Notes under the pieces: model-generated | The model's database searches: none | Seen by the model: only the letters and a program-made list of their open reading frames with translations | What the model was told of the DNA's origin: nothing | Made by a program: the position numbers and the translations under genes | Origin: Porphyromonadaceae bacterium W3.11 | GTDB lineage: Bacteria > Bacteroidota > Bacteroidia > Bacteroidales > Porphyromonadaceae | DNA length: 64,000 bases | Reading direction: 5' to 3' | Assembly (NCBI GenBank): GCA_030434245.1 | Contig: JAUISX010000002.1 | Span: forward strand, 124,001-188,000 | Shown: piece by piece, positions 17,794 to 26,472 of the stretch | Position numbering within the stretch: the first letter of the stretch is position 1 | Layout: every line of letters starts with the position of its first letter

Positions 17794-18441
17794 ATGAAGA
17801 ATACCAATACTATTATCTCGGCCATCTTGGCAATAGCAGTAGTGATCCTTTTTATCCTACACTTTTCGGGGAATAAAAAAGGTGCTAATAATGCAACTCA
17901 CGCTGGAACAATGACAGAAGGTGTAGAAATGTCGGCCCAAATGCCTATTGCATACGTCAACATTGACAGCCTTCTTACCAACTACACCTACGCCGTGGAA
18001 TTACGGGATCAGCTAATGCGTAAAATGGAGTCTAGCCAAGCTACACTTAATCAACAGGCTCGTGCTCTAGAAAAAGAGATGCAGGAATTCCAACGTAAGA
18101 TTGAGAACAATGCCTTTTTTGATCAAAGCAGAGCACAACGTGAGCAAGAACGCATCCTTAAGAAGCAACAAGAATTTCAAGTCAATAGCCAGAAACTTCA
18201 GGCAGAGCTAATGCAGGAAGAAGCTGACATGAACACAAAACTGAGGGATGCCATTATGGATCACGTGAAGAAATATAATACCGAGATTGGTAAGTTCCAA
18301 GTCATTTTCTCTAATGCAGGTGGTGATAACATCTTATATGCTGAAAAGGCTTACGACATTACCAGTGCTGTAACAAAGTACTTGAACGACAATTACAGCA
18401 GCAATGAAGAGCCACTAGTCAATACGAAAGAAGATAAATAA
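17794..18441 (+). CDS. OmpH/Skp-like periplasmic chaperone family protein
   Basis: The protein has 215 residues from the ATG at 17794. It has an N-terminal hydrophobic segment (about 7-22), then the OmpH start IAYVNIDSLLTNY. Two long charged helices (about 70-150, rich in Gln, Glu, Lys and Arg) form the coiled-coil tentacles, and the chain returns to a small beta region (FQVIFSNAGGDNILYAE). Skp chaperones hold unfolded outer-membrane proteins in the periplasm. The hydrophobic segment lacks a clear cleavage site, so this member may stay membrane-anchored. Confidence 0.85.
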   Translation: MKNTNTIISAILAIAVVILFILHFSGNKKGANNATHAGTMTEGVEMSAQMPIAYVNIDSLLTNYTYAVELRDQLMRKMESSQATLNQQARALEKEMQEFQRKIENNAFFDQSRAQREQERILKKQQEFQVNSQKLQAELMQEEADMNTKLRDAIMDHVKKYNTEIGKFQVIFSNAGGDNILYAEKAYDITSAVTKYLNDNYSSNEEPLVNTKEDK

Positions 18442-18504
18442 TCCTATTGCACTTAAAGGGCTATACCAAAGTATGAGCCTTACTGAGATTGGATATAAGA
18501 AGAG

Positions 18505-18546
18505 CTTTGTATATGTGATAGATACTGTATCTATCACTACACAAAG
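18505..18546 (+). terminator. Hairpin after the OmpH-like gene
   Basis: CTTTGT...GTGATAGATA pairs with TATCTATCAC...ACAAAG, a long stem with one small internal loop. It is followed by TTCTTTC rather than a clean T-run. Confidence 0.6.
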
Positions 18547-18587
18547 TTCTTTCATTAAATACAAAAACGATTAGGCGTCATCAGAAC

Positions 18588-20117
18588 ATGGATATAAAAA
18601 CAGCTATAGCCAAGAAAATAGCCGATAGGAGAAGGCGACAGCTTGAGGGCTATCGTACTGATGCACATAATATTCAGCTTGAGCAACTTGAAAAAATATC
18701 CAAGACTCTTGCTCGCACCAAGTACGGTGCAGAGATAGGGATTAACTCTCGGACCACATACGGAAGATATGCCAAGAAAGTACCCATTGTTAAGTACGAA
18801 GACATTGCACCTCGCATTCAGCAAATGCTACTTGGGGAACGTCATATTCTCACAGATGAACGCACGTCATGGTTCTCTAAAAGTGGTGGAACGACCAACG
18901 CCAAGAGCAAATACATTCCCACCAATCCTCGACATCTCAACCAATGCCATTTCAAAGGTGGGTTAGACTCCATACTCATTTATCTACTCAATCATCCAGA
19001 AAGCAACATCCTTGGACACAAGGCGTTTGCTCTTGCTGGAACGTATGATACAAGCATCCATAAAGACAGGACTATACACACTGGGGACCTTTCAGCTGTG
19101 CTTCTGATGAAGATGCCCTCTTTTGGTCGGTTGCTACGAGTTCCGGATATTGATATAGTGCTATATCCTGAATGGGAACGGAAGTTAGACCTCATTACAG
19201 ATGCTATCATCCAAGAAGATATCAGTAATATCTCAGGCGTACCTAGTTGGATGCTTTCTGTTATGAAAGAATTACTTAGGAAGAGTGGCAAGCAGACTAT
19301 AAGAGAGATTTGGCCCAACCTAGAAGTTTTTTTTCACGGAGGAATTGCTTTCACACCGTACGAGAAGGAGTACCGAAAGATACTTGGCGAAGGGGTAAAT
19401 TACATGGAGACCTATAATGCCTCAGAAGGGTTCTTCGGCATACAAGATGACCCAGCCGATCGATCTATGCTCCTAATGCTTGACTATGGCGTCTTCTACG
19501 AATTCATCCCCATGGATCAGTATGATGAGGACCATCTCCAAGACTGCCCTACCGTACCTCTTTCAGGCATAGAGCTTGGGAAAAACTATGCAATGATCAT
19601 CAGCAACCTTGGTGGCTTATATCGTTATGTCATTGGAGACACCATCAGCTTTACCAATGATAGCCCTTATAAGTTTATCATCACAGGGCGTACTAAGAGT
19701 TTCATTAATGCTTTTGGAGAAGAACTGATGGTAACAAATGCTGATGAGGCCTTCGCACGACTCAATGAGGAGTTCAACTGCAAGATACGCGAATATACAG
19801 CAGGACCTGTCTTTCTTAGTGAGAAAGGCAAGGGCTATCATCACTGGGTCTTTGAGTGGGAAGAAGCACCGAACGAGATGTCTATTTTTGCAAAACGATT
19901 TGATGAAGTATTACAGGAACTCAATTCGGATTACGAGGCAAAGAGGTACAAAGACTTTTCGCTACAGCCTCCAGTAATTGACGTTGTACCAAAAGGCACC
20001 TTCTACAAATGGATGAAAGAAAAAGGCAAACTCGGAGGACAACACAAGGTAATCCGACTCTCAAAGAATGACGATATAGTTCAGGAAGTCCTAACCACTG
20101 CAAAACTCCAGAAGTAA
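18588..20117 (+). CDS. GH3 auxin-responsive promoter family protein
   Basis: This 509-residue member of the acyl-adenylate-forming superfamily belongs to the bacterial branch of the plant GH3 family. The nucleotide-binding motif SKSGGTTNAKSKYIP (about 92-106), the middle motif TYNASEGFFGIQDD (about 275-288) and the C-terminal Y-x-x-GD segment (YRYVIGDTI) followed by ITGRTKSFINAFGEEL are present. Plant enzymes conjugate amino acids to hormones; in Bacteroidetes the substrate is unknown. The gene is widely conserved in this order. Confidence 0.93.
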   Translation: MDIKTAIAKKIADRRRRQLEGYRTDAHNIQLEQLEKISKTLARTKYGAEIGINSRTTYGRYAKKVPIVKYEDIAPRIQQMLLGERHILTDERTSWFSKSGGTTNAKSKYIPTNPRHLNQCHFKGGLDSILIYLLNHPESNILGHKAFALAGTYDTSIHKDRTIHTGDLSAVLLMKMPSFGRLLRVPDIDIVLYPEWERKLDLITDAIIQEDISNISGVPSWMLSVMKELLRKSGKQTIREIWPNLEVFFHGGIAFTPYEKEYRKILGEGVNYMETYNASEGFFGIQDDPADRSMLLMLDYGVFYEFIPMDQYDEDHLQDCPTVPLSGIELGKNYAMIISNLGGLYRYVIGDTISFTNDSPYKFIITGRTKSFINAFGEELMVTNADEAFARLNEEFNCKIREYTAGPVFLSEKGKGYHHWVFEWEEAPNEMSIFAKRFDEVLQELNSDYEAKRYKDFSLQPPVIDVVPKGTFYKWMKEKGKLGGQHKVIRLSKNDDIVQEVLTTAKLQK

Positions 20118-20162
20118 GCTTAACTCACTTTAAAATGAGCTGAATGCTAGTTCACATTGCTT

Positions 20163-21848
20163 ATGAACCCTAAGAATCATATTTTCACACCCCTTCTCAT
20201 CACCTTCTTTGGACTACTCCTCTTTACCTCAGGGCTAGGTGGGGTACATCTTTTCGACTGGGATGAGATCAATTTTGCTGAATCTGCACGAGAGATGCTA
20301 AAGACGGGGGATTATCTAAATGTTCAGATTAACTTCAACACTTTTTGGGAGAAGCCCCCTCTATTTATATGGATGCAGGCACTCTCTATGAAGATCTTTG
20401 GAGTCAATGAATTTGCGGCACGCTTTCCAAATGCTATCGCGGGAGTAGTGACACTCGTCGTTCTTTTCCTTATTGGCAAGCATTGGAAGTCATACTCATT
20501 TGGGATCACCTGGACGTTACTATACGCCTGCTCCTTCCTCCCATTTTTCTACTTTAAGTCAGGTATTATAGACCCTTGGTTCAACCTCTTTATATTTTTA
20601 GGCATCTACTTTATGATGTCCTATACAGCCCCCAAACATCAAGGCAATAGGATGTTACAAGCCTTACTGTCTGCCGTATTCTTAGGGTTAGCTACATTGA
20701 CCAAAGGACCAGCGGGATTCCTTATCTTTCTTCTCACATTTGGGATCTATATACTCACAGCAAAAGTGCGGATATCTAGCTTTAGATGGAAGGATGTAAT
20801 CGTTTTCATCATCGCTTTTGCACTAATTGGCGGCCTGTGGTTTATCTTCCAGATACTTAGTGGACACAAAGACATTATATGGGACTTCATCGTCTATCAA
20901 ATTAGATTGGTCAGACAACAGGATGCTGGACATGGAGGGTTTCCATTCTATCACTTCATCATCCTATTCTTTGGCGTCTTCCCAGCTTCAGTCTTTGCAA
21001 TACCAACAATGAGACGAAGAATATTACAAAAGGAGGACGACCAAAACATCGCCCACTTTTTCAGATGGATGATGATTACCCTCTGGGTGGTACTAATACT
21101 TTTTTCAATCATTCAGACCAAGATTGTACACTACTCATCCATGTGCTACTTCCCTATCACATTCTTAGCAGCGTGGTATATTCAGAAGTGGAGAGAGGGG
21201 AAACTGGAGCCTGGTAAGATCATCGACACTCTACTCTTAGTCATCTCCATCCCCGTAGGACTAGCTACCATTGCCATCCCATTTATTGATTCATTCAAGA
21301 TACATCTAATCCCTTACATCAAAGACGACTTCGCGGTACAAAACCTCCAAGCCACATCACATTGGTATGGCTTTGAGTGGCTTTTTGGCATCATACTCAT
21401 CATAGCGGTGATTTTATTTATTGTTTACAAAAAGCGTAAGCCACTGAAGTCCCTTATTTTCCTTCTGAGTGGTTCACTACTCTTCATATACTTAGGAGTG
21501 CTCTTTTTTCCAAAACAGATAGAGGCCTATAGCCAAAGGGCTGTGATAGAATTTTTGAAAGAGAAAGAAGGCGAAGATTGCTATATACACTCTGTTTATA
21601 AGAGCTATGCCATCTACTTCTACCCTAAGCGACAACCTCAAAATAATATTGATGATGTTGACTACCTCTTAAGTGGTCAGATAGACAAACCAGTATATAT
21701 TGTTACTTGGAATGTCCCAAGAGATCTCGAGTATCTGGAAAAGAATACGAGAGATTTGGTACCACTTTACCAAAAAAACGGATACGCCTTCTTTGCTCGT
21801 TATCCCCAAAAAGAAATGTCAAGAACGAAAAAGAATATAGATTTATGA
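20163..21848 (+). CDS. GT39/ArnT-like integral-membrane glycosyltransferase
   Basis: The protein has 561 residues from the ATG at 20163; a TTG two codons upstream is less likely. It has about 11-12 membrane helices. The acidic motif FDWDEINFAESAREM in the first periplasmic loop is characteristic of PMT/ArnT-type enzymes that use polyprenyl-phosphate sugars as donors, and F.EKPPLFIWMQ follows as in the family. A soluble C-terminal region (about 465-560) closes the protein. It overlaps the next gene by four bases (ATGA), so it is translationally coupled to a polyprenyl-phosphate sugar synthase-like GT2. Together they probably transfer a sugar to a lipid or glycan on the periplasmic side. Confidence 0.88.
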   Translation: MNPKNHIFTPLLITFFGLLLFTSGLGGVHLFDWDEINFAESAREMLKTGDYLNVQINFNTFWEKPPLFIWMQALSMKIFGVNEFAARFPNAIAGVVTLVVLFLIGKHWKSYSFGITWTLLYACSFLPFFYFKSGIIDPWFNLFIFLGIYFMMSYTAPKHQGNRMLQALLSAVFLGLATLTKGPAGFLIFLLTFGIYILTAKVRISSFRWKDVIVFIIAFALIGGLWFIFQILSGHKDIIWDFIVYQIRLVRQQDAGHGGFPFYHFIILFFGVFPASVFAIPTMRRRILQKEDDQNIAHFFRWMMITLWVVLILFSIIQTKIVHYSSMCYFPITFLAAWYIQKWREGKLEPGKIIDTLLLVISIPVGLATIAIPFIDSFKIHLIPYIKDDFAVQNLQATSHWYGFEWLFGIILIIAVILFIVYKKRKPLKSLIFLLSGSLLFIYLGVLFFPKQIEAYSQRAVIEFLKEKEGEDCYIHSVYKSYAIYFYPKRQPQNNIDDVDYLLSGQIDKPVYIVTWNVPRDLEYLEKNTRDLVPLYQKNGYAFFARYPQKEMSRTKKNIDL

Positions 21849-22594
21849 TTAATGGTAAGAAAATTATTGTAGTAATGCCAGCATATAATGCTGAGCAAAC
21901 ATTGGAGCAGACTTATGATGAAATCCCATTTGATATCGTTGATGAGGTCATCCTAACAGATGACTCCAGTAGCGACCGTACAGTACAGAAGGCATATGCC
22001 CTCGGGATCAAGGAGGTCATCAAACACGAACATAATCGTGGCTACGGCGGTAACCAAAAGAGCTGTTACAATAGAGCCCTAGAGCTAGGAGCCGATATCG
22101 TCATTATGGTTCACCCCGACTACCAATATACTCCGATGCTGATTCATTCCATGGCCTACATGATAGCTAACGACGTATATCCTGTAGCCTTAGCATCACG
22201 TATCTTAGGGAAGGGAGCATTAAAAGGGGGAATGCCCATGATCAAGTATATATCCAATAGATTCCTTACCTTCTTTGAAAATGTCTTTCTCTGCCAGAAG
22301 CTATCCGAATACCATACAGGCTACAGAGCGTTCTCTGCCGAGGTGCTAAAAAGTATTGATTACAACGTCAACTCGGATGATTTTATCTTTGATAACCAGA
22401 TGCTGGCACAGATTTTCTACGCAGGTTATGAAATCGGAGAGATGACTTGTCCTACAAAGTATTTTGAAGAAGCCTCCTCCATTAACCTCAAGAGAAGCTT
22501 TATCTACGGTTTTGGCGTTTTAGGCGTCTCCATAAAGTATAGACTTAATAAGTGGGGACTCATGAAATCTAAAATATTTAAGAAGAAGAAATGA
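21845..22594 (+). CDS. GT2 glycosyltransferase (dolichyl-phosphate sugar synthase-like)
   Basis: The protein has 249 residues from the ATG at 21845, which overlaps the previous stop as ATGA; the frame extends upstream inside the GT39 gene but conservation starts here. The GT-A fold shows IIVVMPAYNAEQTL, the nucleotide-sugar Asp motif LTDDSSSDRT and HNRGYGGNQKSC, with the acceptor-side motif EYHTGYRAFS. Such enzymes load a sugar onto a polyprenyl phosphate, making the donor used by GT39 enzymes. This matches its place between the GT39 and PAP2 genes. Confidence 0.9.
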   Translation: MINGKKIIVVMPAYNAEQTLEQTYDEIPFDIVDEVILTDDSSSDRTVQKAYALGIKEVIKHEHNRGYGGNQKSCYNRALELGADIVIMVHPDYQYTPMLIHSMAYMIANDVYPVALASRILGKGALKGGMPMIKYISNRFLTFFENVFLCQKLSEYHTGYRAFSAEVLKSIDYNVNSDDFIFDNQMLAQIFYAGYEIGEMTCPTKYFEEASSINLKRSFIYGFGVLGVSIKYRLNKWGLMKSKIFKKKK

Positions 22595-23250
22595 GACAGA
22601 AAGACTACTCATATCTCCTATGGTTCTTCATCCCTTACTTTATCTACGTTACTGTTCTCTTAGTGACAATACTGATGACAGACAAAGGGATGTTACACCT
22701 GACGATGAATCAGTACCACACCCCATTTCTCGACTCATTCTTCAGATACTATACTGAGTTAGGTGCGTCCTTACCCTTTGTGATAGCCATTGGATATTTA
22801 TTTTATAAGGTCGGCTCATCATTATACATCCTAGTCACACTTGGCATCAATGCACTCGTCACAAATGGACTCAAACTAGTATTCAGAGAGCCACGTCCTA
22901 TAGTATACTTTCAGCTATTCTATCCCGACCACTCACTACCATTAGTGGAGGGCGTTAAGGTGTATAGTCACAATGGCTTTCCCTCAGGTCATACCTCTGC
23001 TGCTTTCGCTTTAATGATCTGCATTGTCCTAATGTCTAAGCGTAAGGATATCGCCTTAATAGCGTTTATCCTAGCAGCATTACTAGGGTTTTCGAGAGTC
23101 TATCTATCTCAGCACTTCACTGAAGATGTCCTTTTCGGCTCAGCGGTAGGCATCTCTGTAGGTCTAATACTTTATACCCTATACCATAGATACGTAGAAA
23201 AGAAGCAAGGATGCCTTCGAATGCCTATCACTAAAGTATTAAAGCGATAA
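22591..23250 (+). CDS. PAP2-superfamily membrane phosphatase
   Basis: This 219-residue protein has about six membrane helices and the complete PAP2 signature: K-x6-RP (KLVFREPRP), PSGH (FPSGHTSAA) and SR-x5-H-x3-D (SRVYLSQHFTED). It removes phosphate from lipid or polyprenyl (di)phosphates at the periplasmic face. It overlaps the GT2 gene by four bases, so GT39, GT2 and PAP2 form one coupled operon. Possible roles are recycling the carrier lipid or dephosphorylating lipid A; the sequence alone does not decide. Confidence 0.88.
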   Translation: MRQKDYSYLLWFFIPYFIYVTVLLVTILMTDKGMLHLTMNQYHTPFLDSFFRYYTELGASLPFVIAIGYLFYKVGSSLYILVTLGINALVTNGLKLVFREPRPIVYFQLFYPDHSLPLVEGVKVYSHNGFPSGHTSAAFALMICIVLMSKRKDIALIAFILAALLGFSRVYLSQHFTEDVLFGSAVGISVGLILYTLYHRYVEKKQGCLRMPITKVLKR

Positions 23251-23314
23251 TACTCATATCATCACACATTATAGTGATTTTGAAAGAAAAGATGAATAAT
23301 CCAATGAGATTATG

Positions 23315-23322
23315 TATCTTTG
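23315..23322 (+). promoter_or_regulatory. -7 promoter element of metK
   Basis: TATCTTTG fits TAnnTTTG. It implies a long leader of about 215 bases before metK, enough to hold the SAM-II-like aptamer described here. Confidence 0.65.
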
Positions 23323-23363
23323 TGGACGAAGAAAAAAATTTACAAACCATTGTCGTGTTTGGT

Positions 23364-23415
23364 CGTGGAGAGATTTGTGCTGCTTGCAACCACGTAAAAA
23401 GAATGCTAAAGAGGC
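23364..23415 (+). ncRNA. Probable SAM-II-like riboswitch aptamer upstream of metK
   Basis: The order of elements matches the SAM-II class from memory. A five-bp helix CGTGG (23364-23368) / CCACG (23390-23394) encloses a loop that contains GATTT and ends TTGCAA directly before the 3' strand of the helix. A short A-rich joint follows, then GCTAAA and GAGG (23405-23414). The 3' part can pair back to the loop (GCA with TGC, GCT with GGC) to form the required pseudoknot. SAM-II elements control methionine and SAM genes, and the next gene is SAM synthetase. The unusual point is the distance of about 130 bases to metK; most SAM-II aptamers overlap the ribosome-binding site. Confidence 0.6.
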
Positions 23416-23435
23416 TGATTATTTAGCAGTCCTTT

Positions 23436-23492
23436 ATGGATTTGGGATTCTATATCCCTCCTATCTCTGTTATTCACCACCTTCTTTCATAG
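23436..23492 (+). other. Possible 18-codon leader ORF between aptamer and metK
   Basis: An ATG at 23436, 21 bases after the aptamer, opens a short frame that ends with TAG at 23490. It has no Met run or other attenuator signature. It is listed only because it fills the unusual gap between aptamer and metK; it may be chance. Confidence 0.2.
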
Positions 23493-23542
23493 CATATTCT
23501 CCACACTTACTCGGCATTAATTGATATATAATAATCAACATT

Positions 23543-24811
23543 ATGAGTAAGAATAGTTATCTTTTCACCTCAGAGTCAGTAAGCGAGGGGCACCCAGATA
23601 AGGTCGCCGACCAGATTTCTGACGCCATCTTAGATGATTTCTTAGCACAGGACCCAGAGAGCAAAGTAGCATGCGAAACCCTCGTCACTACTGGCCAGGT
23701 AGTTATTTCTGGAGAATTTCGCAGCGAAGCATACGTGGATATACCTCGCACTGTTCGCCGTGTAATCAATGAGATTGGATATAACAAAAGTGATTATCTC
23801 TTTGATGGTAATTCGTGTGGTATATTAACTGCCATCAATGAACAAAGTCCTGATATTCACCGAGGAGTAGTCAGGGAAAGTGCCGAAAGCCAGGGAGCAG
23901 GAGACCAAGGTATGATGTTCGGCTATGCAACTAATGAGAGTGACAACCTCATGCCCCTACCAATAGAACTCTCCCATACCATTCTCCAAGAACTCTCACG
24001 CATCCGAAAGGAAGATCCCGAGCTTATGCCTTACCTTCGCCCAGACGCAAAGAGTCAGGTAACACTGGAATACAATACTGACCGGACCGCGAACCGCATA
24101 CATACGATCGTAGTGAGTACCCAACACGATGAATTCGTCAAGCCTCACGATGGTATGCAGCAAGAACAGGCAGATCGGATAATGCAACAAAAGATCAAAG
24201 AGGACATTAAGAATATAGTCCTCCCTAAGGTAATCGAAAAGTACTCTCACAAGGTGCAAGATCTCTTTGATGATAACATCATTTTTCACGTTAACCCAAC
24301 TGGGAAGTTCGTAATTGGTGGCCCTGCAGGCGACACTGGACTTACAGGAAGAAAAATCATCGTGGATACCTATGGTGGTCGCTCTGGACACGGAGGAGGT
24401 GCCTTCAGTGGAAAAGACAGCAGTAAGGTAGATCGTTCCGCTGCCTACGCCACAAGACACCTGGCTAAGAACCTTGTCGCAGCAGGTGTTAGCGACGAAA
24501 TAAAAATACAAGTCGCTTATGCTATAGGATTAGCTGAGCCCGTCAGCCTCTTTGTGGATACCTATGGCAGATCCAATGTTGGTCTTTCGGACATAGAGAT
24601 CTCCGAGAAGCTCAAAGAGATATATGACCTCCGTCCATACAGCATAGTGAAGAATCTTCGCCTTAAGGCACCAATATATCAGGAGACTTCAGCTTATGGA
24701 CACATGGGTAGAACTCCAAGAGCGGCAGAAAAATTTGGACAGCAAGTAGATTTATTTACTTGGGAAGAACTCACTCTAGTTGATTTCTTTAGAAAAGAAT
24801 TCAACATATAA
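23543..24811 (+). CDS. metK: S-adenosylmethionine synthetase
   Basis: This 422-residue enzyme joins methionine and ATP to make SAM. The signatures SVSEGHPDKVADQISDA near the N-terminus, GAGDQGMMFGYA (about 114) and the phosphate-binding GGRSGHGGGAFSGKDSSKVDRS region (quoted in parts: GGAFSGKDSSKVDRSAAY) are intact. Length is normal. Regulation by its own product is suggested by the SAM-II-like element in its leader. Confidence 0.97.
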   Translation: MSKNSYLFTSESVSEGHPDKVADQISDAILDDFLAQDPESKVACETLVTTGQVVISGEFRSEAYVDIPRTVRRVINEIGYNKSDYLFDGNSCGILTAINEQSPDIHRGVVRESAESQGAGDQGMMFGYATNESDNLMPLPIELSHTILQELSRIRKEDPELMPYLRPDAKSQVTLEYNTDRTANRIHTIVVSTQHDEFVKPHDGMQQEQADRIMQQKIKEDIKNIVLPKVIEKYSHKVQDLFDDNIIFHVNPTGKFVIGGPAGDTGLTGRKIIVDTYGGRSGHGGGAFSGKDSSKVDRSAAYATRHLAKNLVAAGVSDEIKIQVAYAIGLAEPVSLFVDTYGRSNVGLSDIEISEKLKEIYDLRPYSIVKNLRLKAPIYQETSAYGHMGRTPRAAEKFGQQVDLFTWEELTLVDFFRKEFNI

Positions 24812-24833
24812 TATAGAATGATACGCAAAGTGT

Positions 24834-24963
24834 TATTCTCACAGATTTTATAGAAAATCTGGCGAAAGCTTACAAGATGGATATGATATCAAGTGCTAAG
24901 GCTTTAGATATGGGGAACGTATTAATAAGACCAAACCCGAATGCCGAAAGCAACACAGTAAAT
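24834..24963 (+). repeat. Diverged intergenic repeat, copy A
   Basis: It shares collinear blocks with 29797-29916: TATTCTC at the start, a small palindrome with ATTTT and ATAGAAA, ATGGATA 43-45 bases in, AGTGCTAAG 58-60 bases in, then TTTAG and a closing GAAAGCAA. A perfect hairpin CAGATTTT/AAAATCTG is at 24842-24861. The origin is unknown; it may be a decayed small gene or mobile element. Confidence 0.5.
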
Positions 24964-25024
24964 AGCCATCGTGCATAGCTCTCAAATAATAACATTCATA
25001 TCTCAAACGCATAAAATCAATAAG

Positions 25025-25064
25025 AGTCCTTGCGGAGCTTTTTACAGCTAGCAAGGACTTTTTT
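25025..25064 (+). terminator. Intrinsic terminator between metK and mdh
   Basis: AGTCCTTGC (25025-25033) pairs with GCAAGGACT (25051-25059), an inner AGCT/AGCT pair extends it, and six Ts follow. It lies 214 bases after metK, so whatever is transcribed from 24834 on would also end here. Confidence 0.85.
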
Positions 25065-25149
25065 GGGCTTTATTAACTACTGAATTACACAAAAAAGATT
25101 AAATATCAACTTCAATAGAGAAAAGTTTCCCTTATTGATTTATTTTTAT

Positions 25150-25157
25150 TATTTTTG
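25150..25157 (+). promoter_or_regulatory. -7 promoter element of mdh
   Basis: TATTTTTG fits TAnnTTTG, 69 bases before the mdh start and downstream of the terminator. Confidence 0.6.
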
Positions 25158-25226
25158 TGTGCGGATTAAGATATCGAATAAATGACAATATATTACGGTA
25201 TATAAACTAAAAAAGAAAGAAGGAAT

Positions 25227-26234
25227 ATGTATTTTTTGACAAACGATAAGCTGGTCATTGTAGGAGCTGCTGGAATGATTGGTAGTAACATGGCACAAAC
25301 AGCAGCAATGATGAAACTAACGCCAAACATTTGCTTGTATGACGTTAACCCTACTGCTCTTGAGGGAATGATAGAAGAGATGCATCACTGTGACTTTGAT
25401 GGCATCAACATGACTTACACCACCTCTATCGAAGAGGCATTTACAGATGCTAAATACATTATCTCATCAGGTGGTGCTCCTCGTAGAGATGGCATGACAA
25501 GAGAAGATCTACTCAAAGGTAACGCTCAGGTAGCCGCTGAACTAGGACAGAATATTCGCAAATACTGCCCAGATGTTAAGCACGTTACAGTTATCTTCAA
25601 TCCTGCAGATATAACAGGACTCGTCACCATGCTTCATGCTGGCATCGAACCCAATAGAGTAACCACTCTAGCGGCTCTAGACAGCACCAGACTTCAGAGC
25701 GAATTAGCAAAATACTTCAATGTCTCACAAGATGAGGTTACGGGTGCTCGCACCTATGGAGGTCACGGAGAAACTATGGCTGTCTTTGCCTCTCAGGTAA
25801 AAATTGCAGGTACACCACTGATTGTCTTAGTAGATACAGAAAAACTCCCTCGCGAGGATTGGAATGAACTACGTGAACGCGTCATTCAAGGTGGTGCGAA
25901 CATCATCAAACTTCGTGGTCGCTCTTCTTTCCAAAGCCCTGCATACCTATCACTAGAAATGATTCGTGCTGCAATGGGTGGAAAGAAATTTGACTGGCCA
26001 AGTGGATGCTATATGAACACAGAGAAGTTCAAGCATATTATGATGGCGATGGAGACCGAGATACTTCCTGACGGTACCGTTACTCACAAAGAGATCCAAG
26101 GTACACCTAAAGAGATGGCGGATCTAGACGCTAGCTACGAACACCTATGCAAATTGAGAGATGAGATTATCCAAATGGGGATTATCCCTCCTGTAAGTGA
26201 GTGGCACACTCTAAACCCCCACATTGATGCTTAA
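25227..26234 (+). CDS. mdh: Malate dehydrogenase (Bacteroidales type)
   Basis: This 335-residue NAD-dependent lactate/malate dehydrogenase-family protein has the Rossmann start VIVGAAGMIGSN, the substrate loop SSGGAPRRDGMTRED with its paired Arg, FNPADI, and the catalytic His in TYGGHGETM. Arg at the substrate loop (APRRDG) favours malate over lactate. It would interconvert malate and oxaloacetate in the succinate-forming pathway of these anaerobes. It stands alone with its own promoter and a strong terminator. Confidence 0.9.
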   Translation: MYFLTNDKLVIVGAAGMIGSNMAQTAAMMKLTPNICLYDVNPTALEGMIEEMHHCDFDGINMTYTTSIEEAFTDAKYIISSGGAPRRDGMTREDLLKGNAQVAAELGQNIRKYCPDVKHVTVIFNPADITGLVTMLHAGIEPNRVTTLAALDSTRLQSELAKYFNVSQDEVTGARTYGGHGETMAVFASQVKIAGTPLIVLVDTEKLPREDWNELRERVIQGGANIIKLRGRSSFQSPAYLSLEMIRAAMGGKKFDWPSGCYMNTEKFKHIMMAMETEILPDGTVTHKEIQGTPKEMADLDASYEHLCKLRDEIIQMGIIPPVSEWHTLNPHIDA

Positions 26235-26342
26235 GTAAGAGGGGGGGTGTGCTGCAGCTAGTGATTGTACCCCTTTAGTGAATGATTTATTCACATTATC
26301 TCAATAGACTAGCTACGACCAACACCTCCTGATTAGATAATA

Positions 26343-26430
26343 GAGGCGAGCAATATATTTCACTTTCTGGACCATTAGAAATAATTTCTACGGTTACAGC
26401 AAAGGAAAATATATTGCTCGCCTCTCTTTT
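26343..26430 (+). terminator. Long-stem hairpin after mdh
   Basis: An 18-bp perfect inverted repeat (26343-26360 with 26407-26424) is separated by 46 bases and followed by TCTTTTT. It is terminator-like but has an unusually large loop. Confidence 0.7.
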
Positions 26431-26464
26431 TATATCACAAAAACTATCCGCAGACATCTAGATG

Positions 26465-26472
26465 ATTTTTTC
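26465..26472 (+). repeat. Target-site duplication (left) of the IS256-family element
   Basis: ATTTTTTC here recurs at 27910-27917 on the far side of the element. Eight bases is usual for IS256-family insertions. Confidence 0.75.

Noticed and set aside
23312-23524. A 70-codon open frame in the metK leader
   Set aside because: It overlaps the -7 promoter element and the SAM-II-like aptamer, has odd composition (many Cys and Tyr) and no recognisable domain.
24811-25060. tmRNA, RNase P RNA, SRP RNA or 6S RNA in the metK-mdh gap
   Set aside because: The conserved core sequences of these RNAs were looked for by eye and not found; the gap holds repeat copy A and a terminator.
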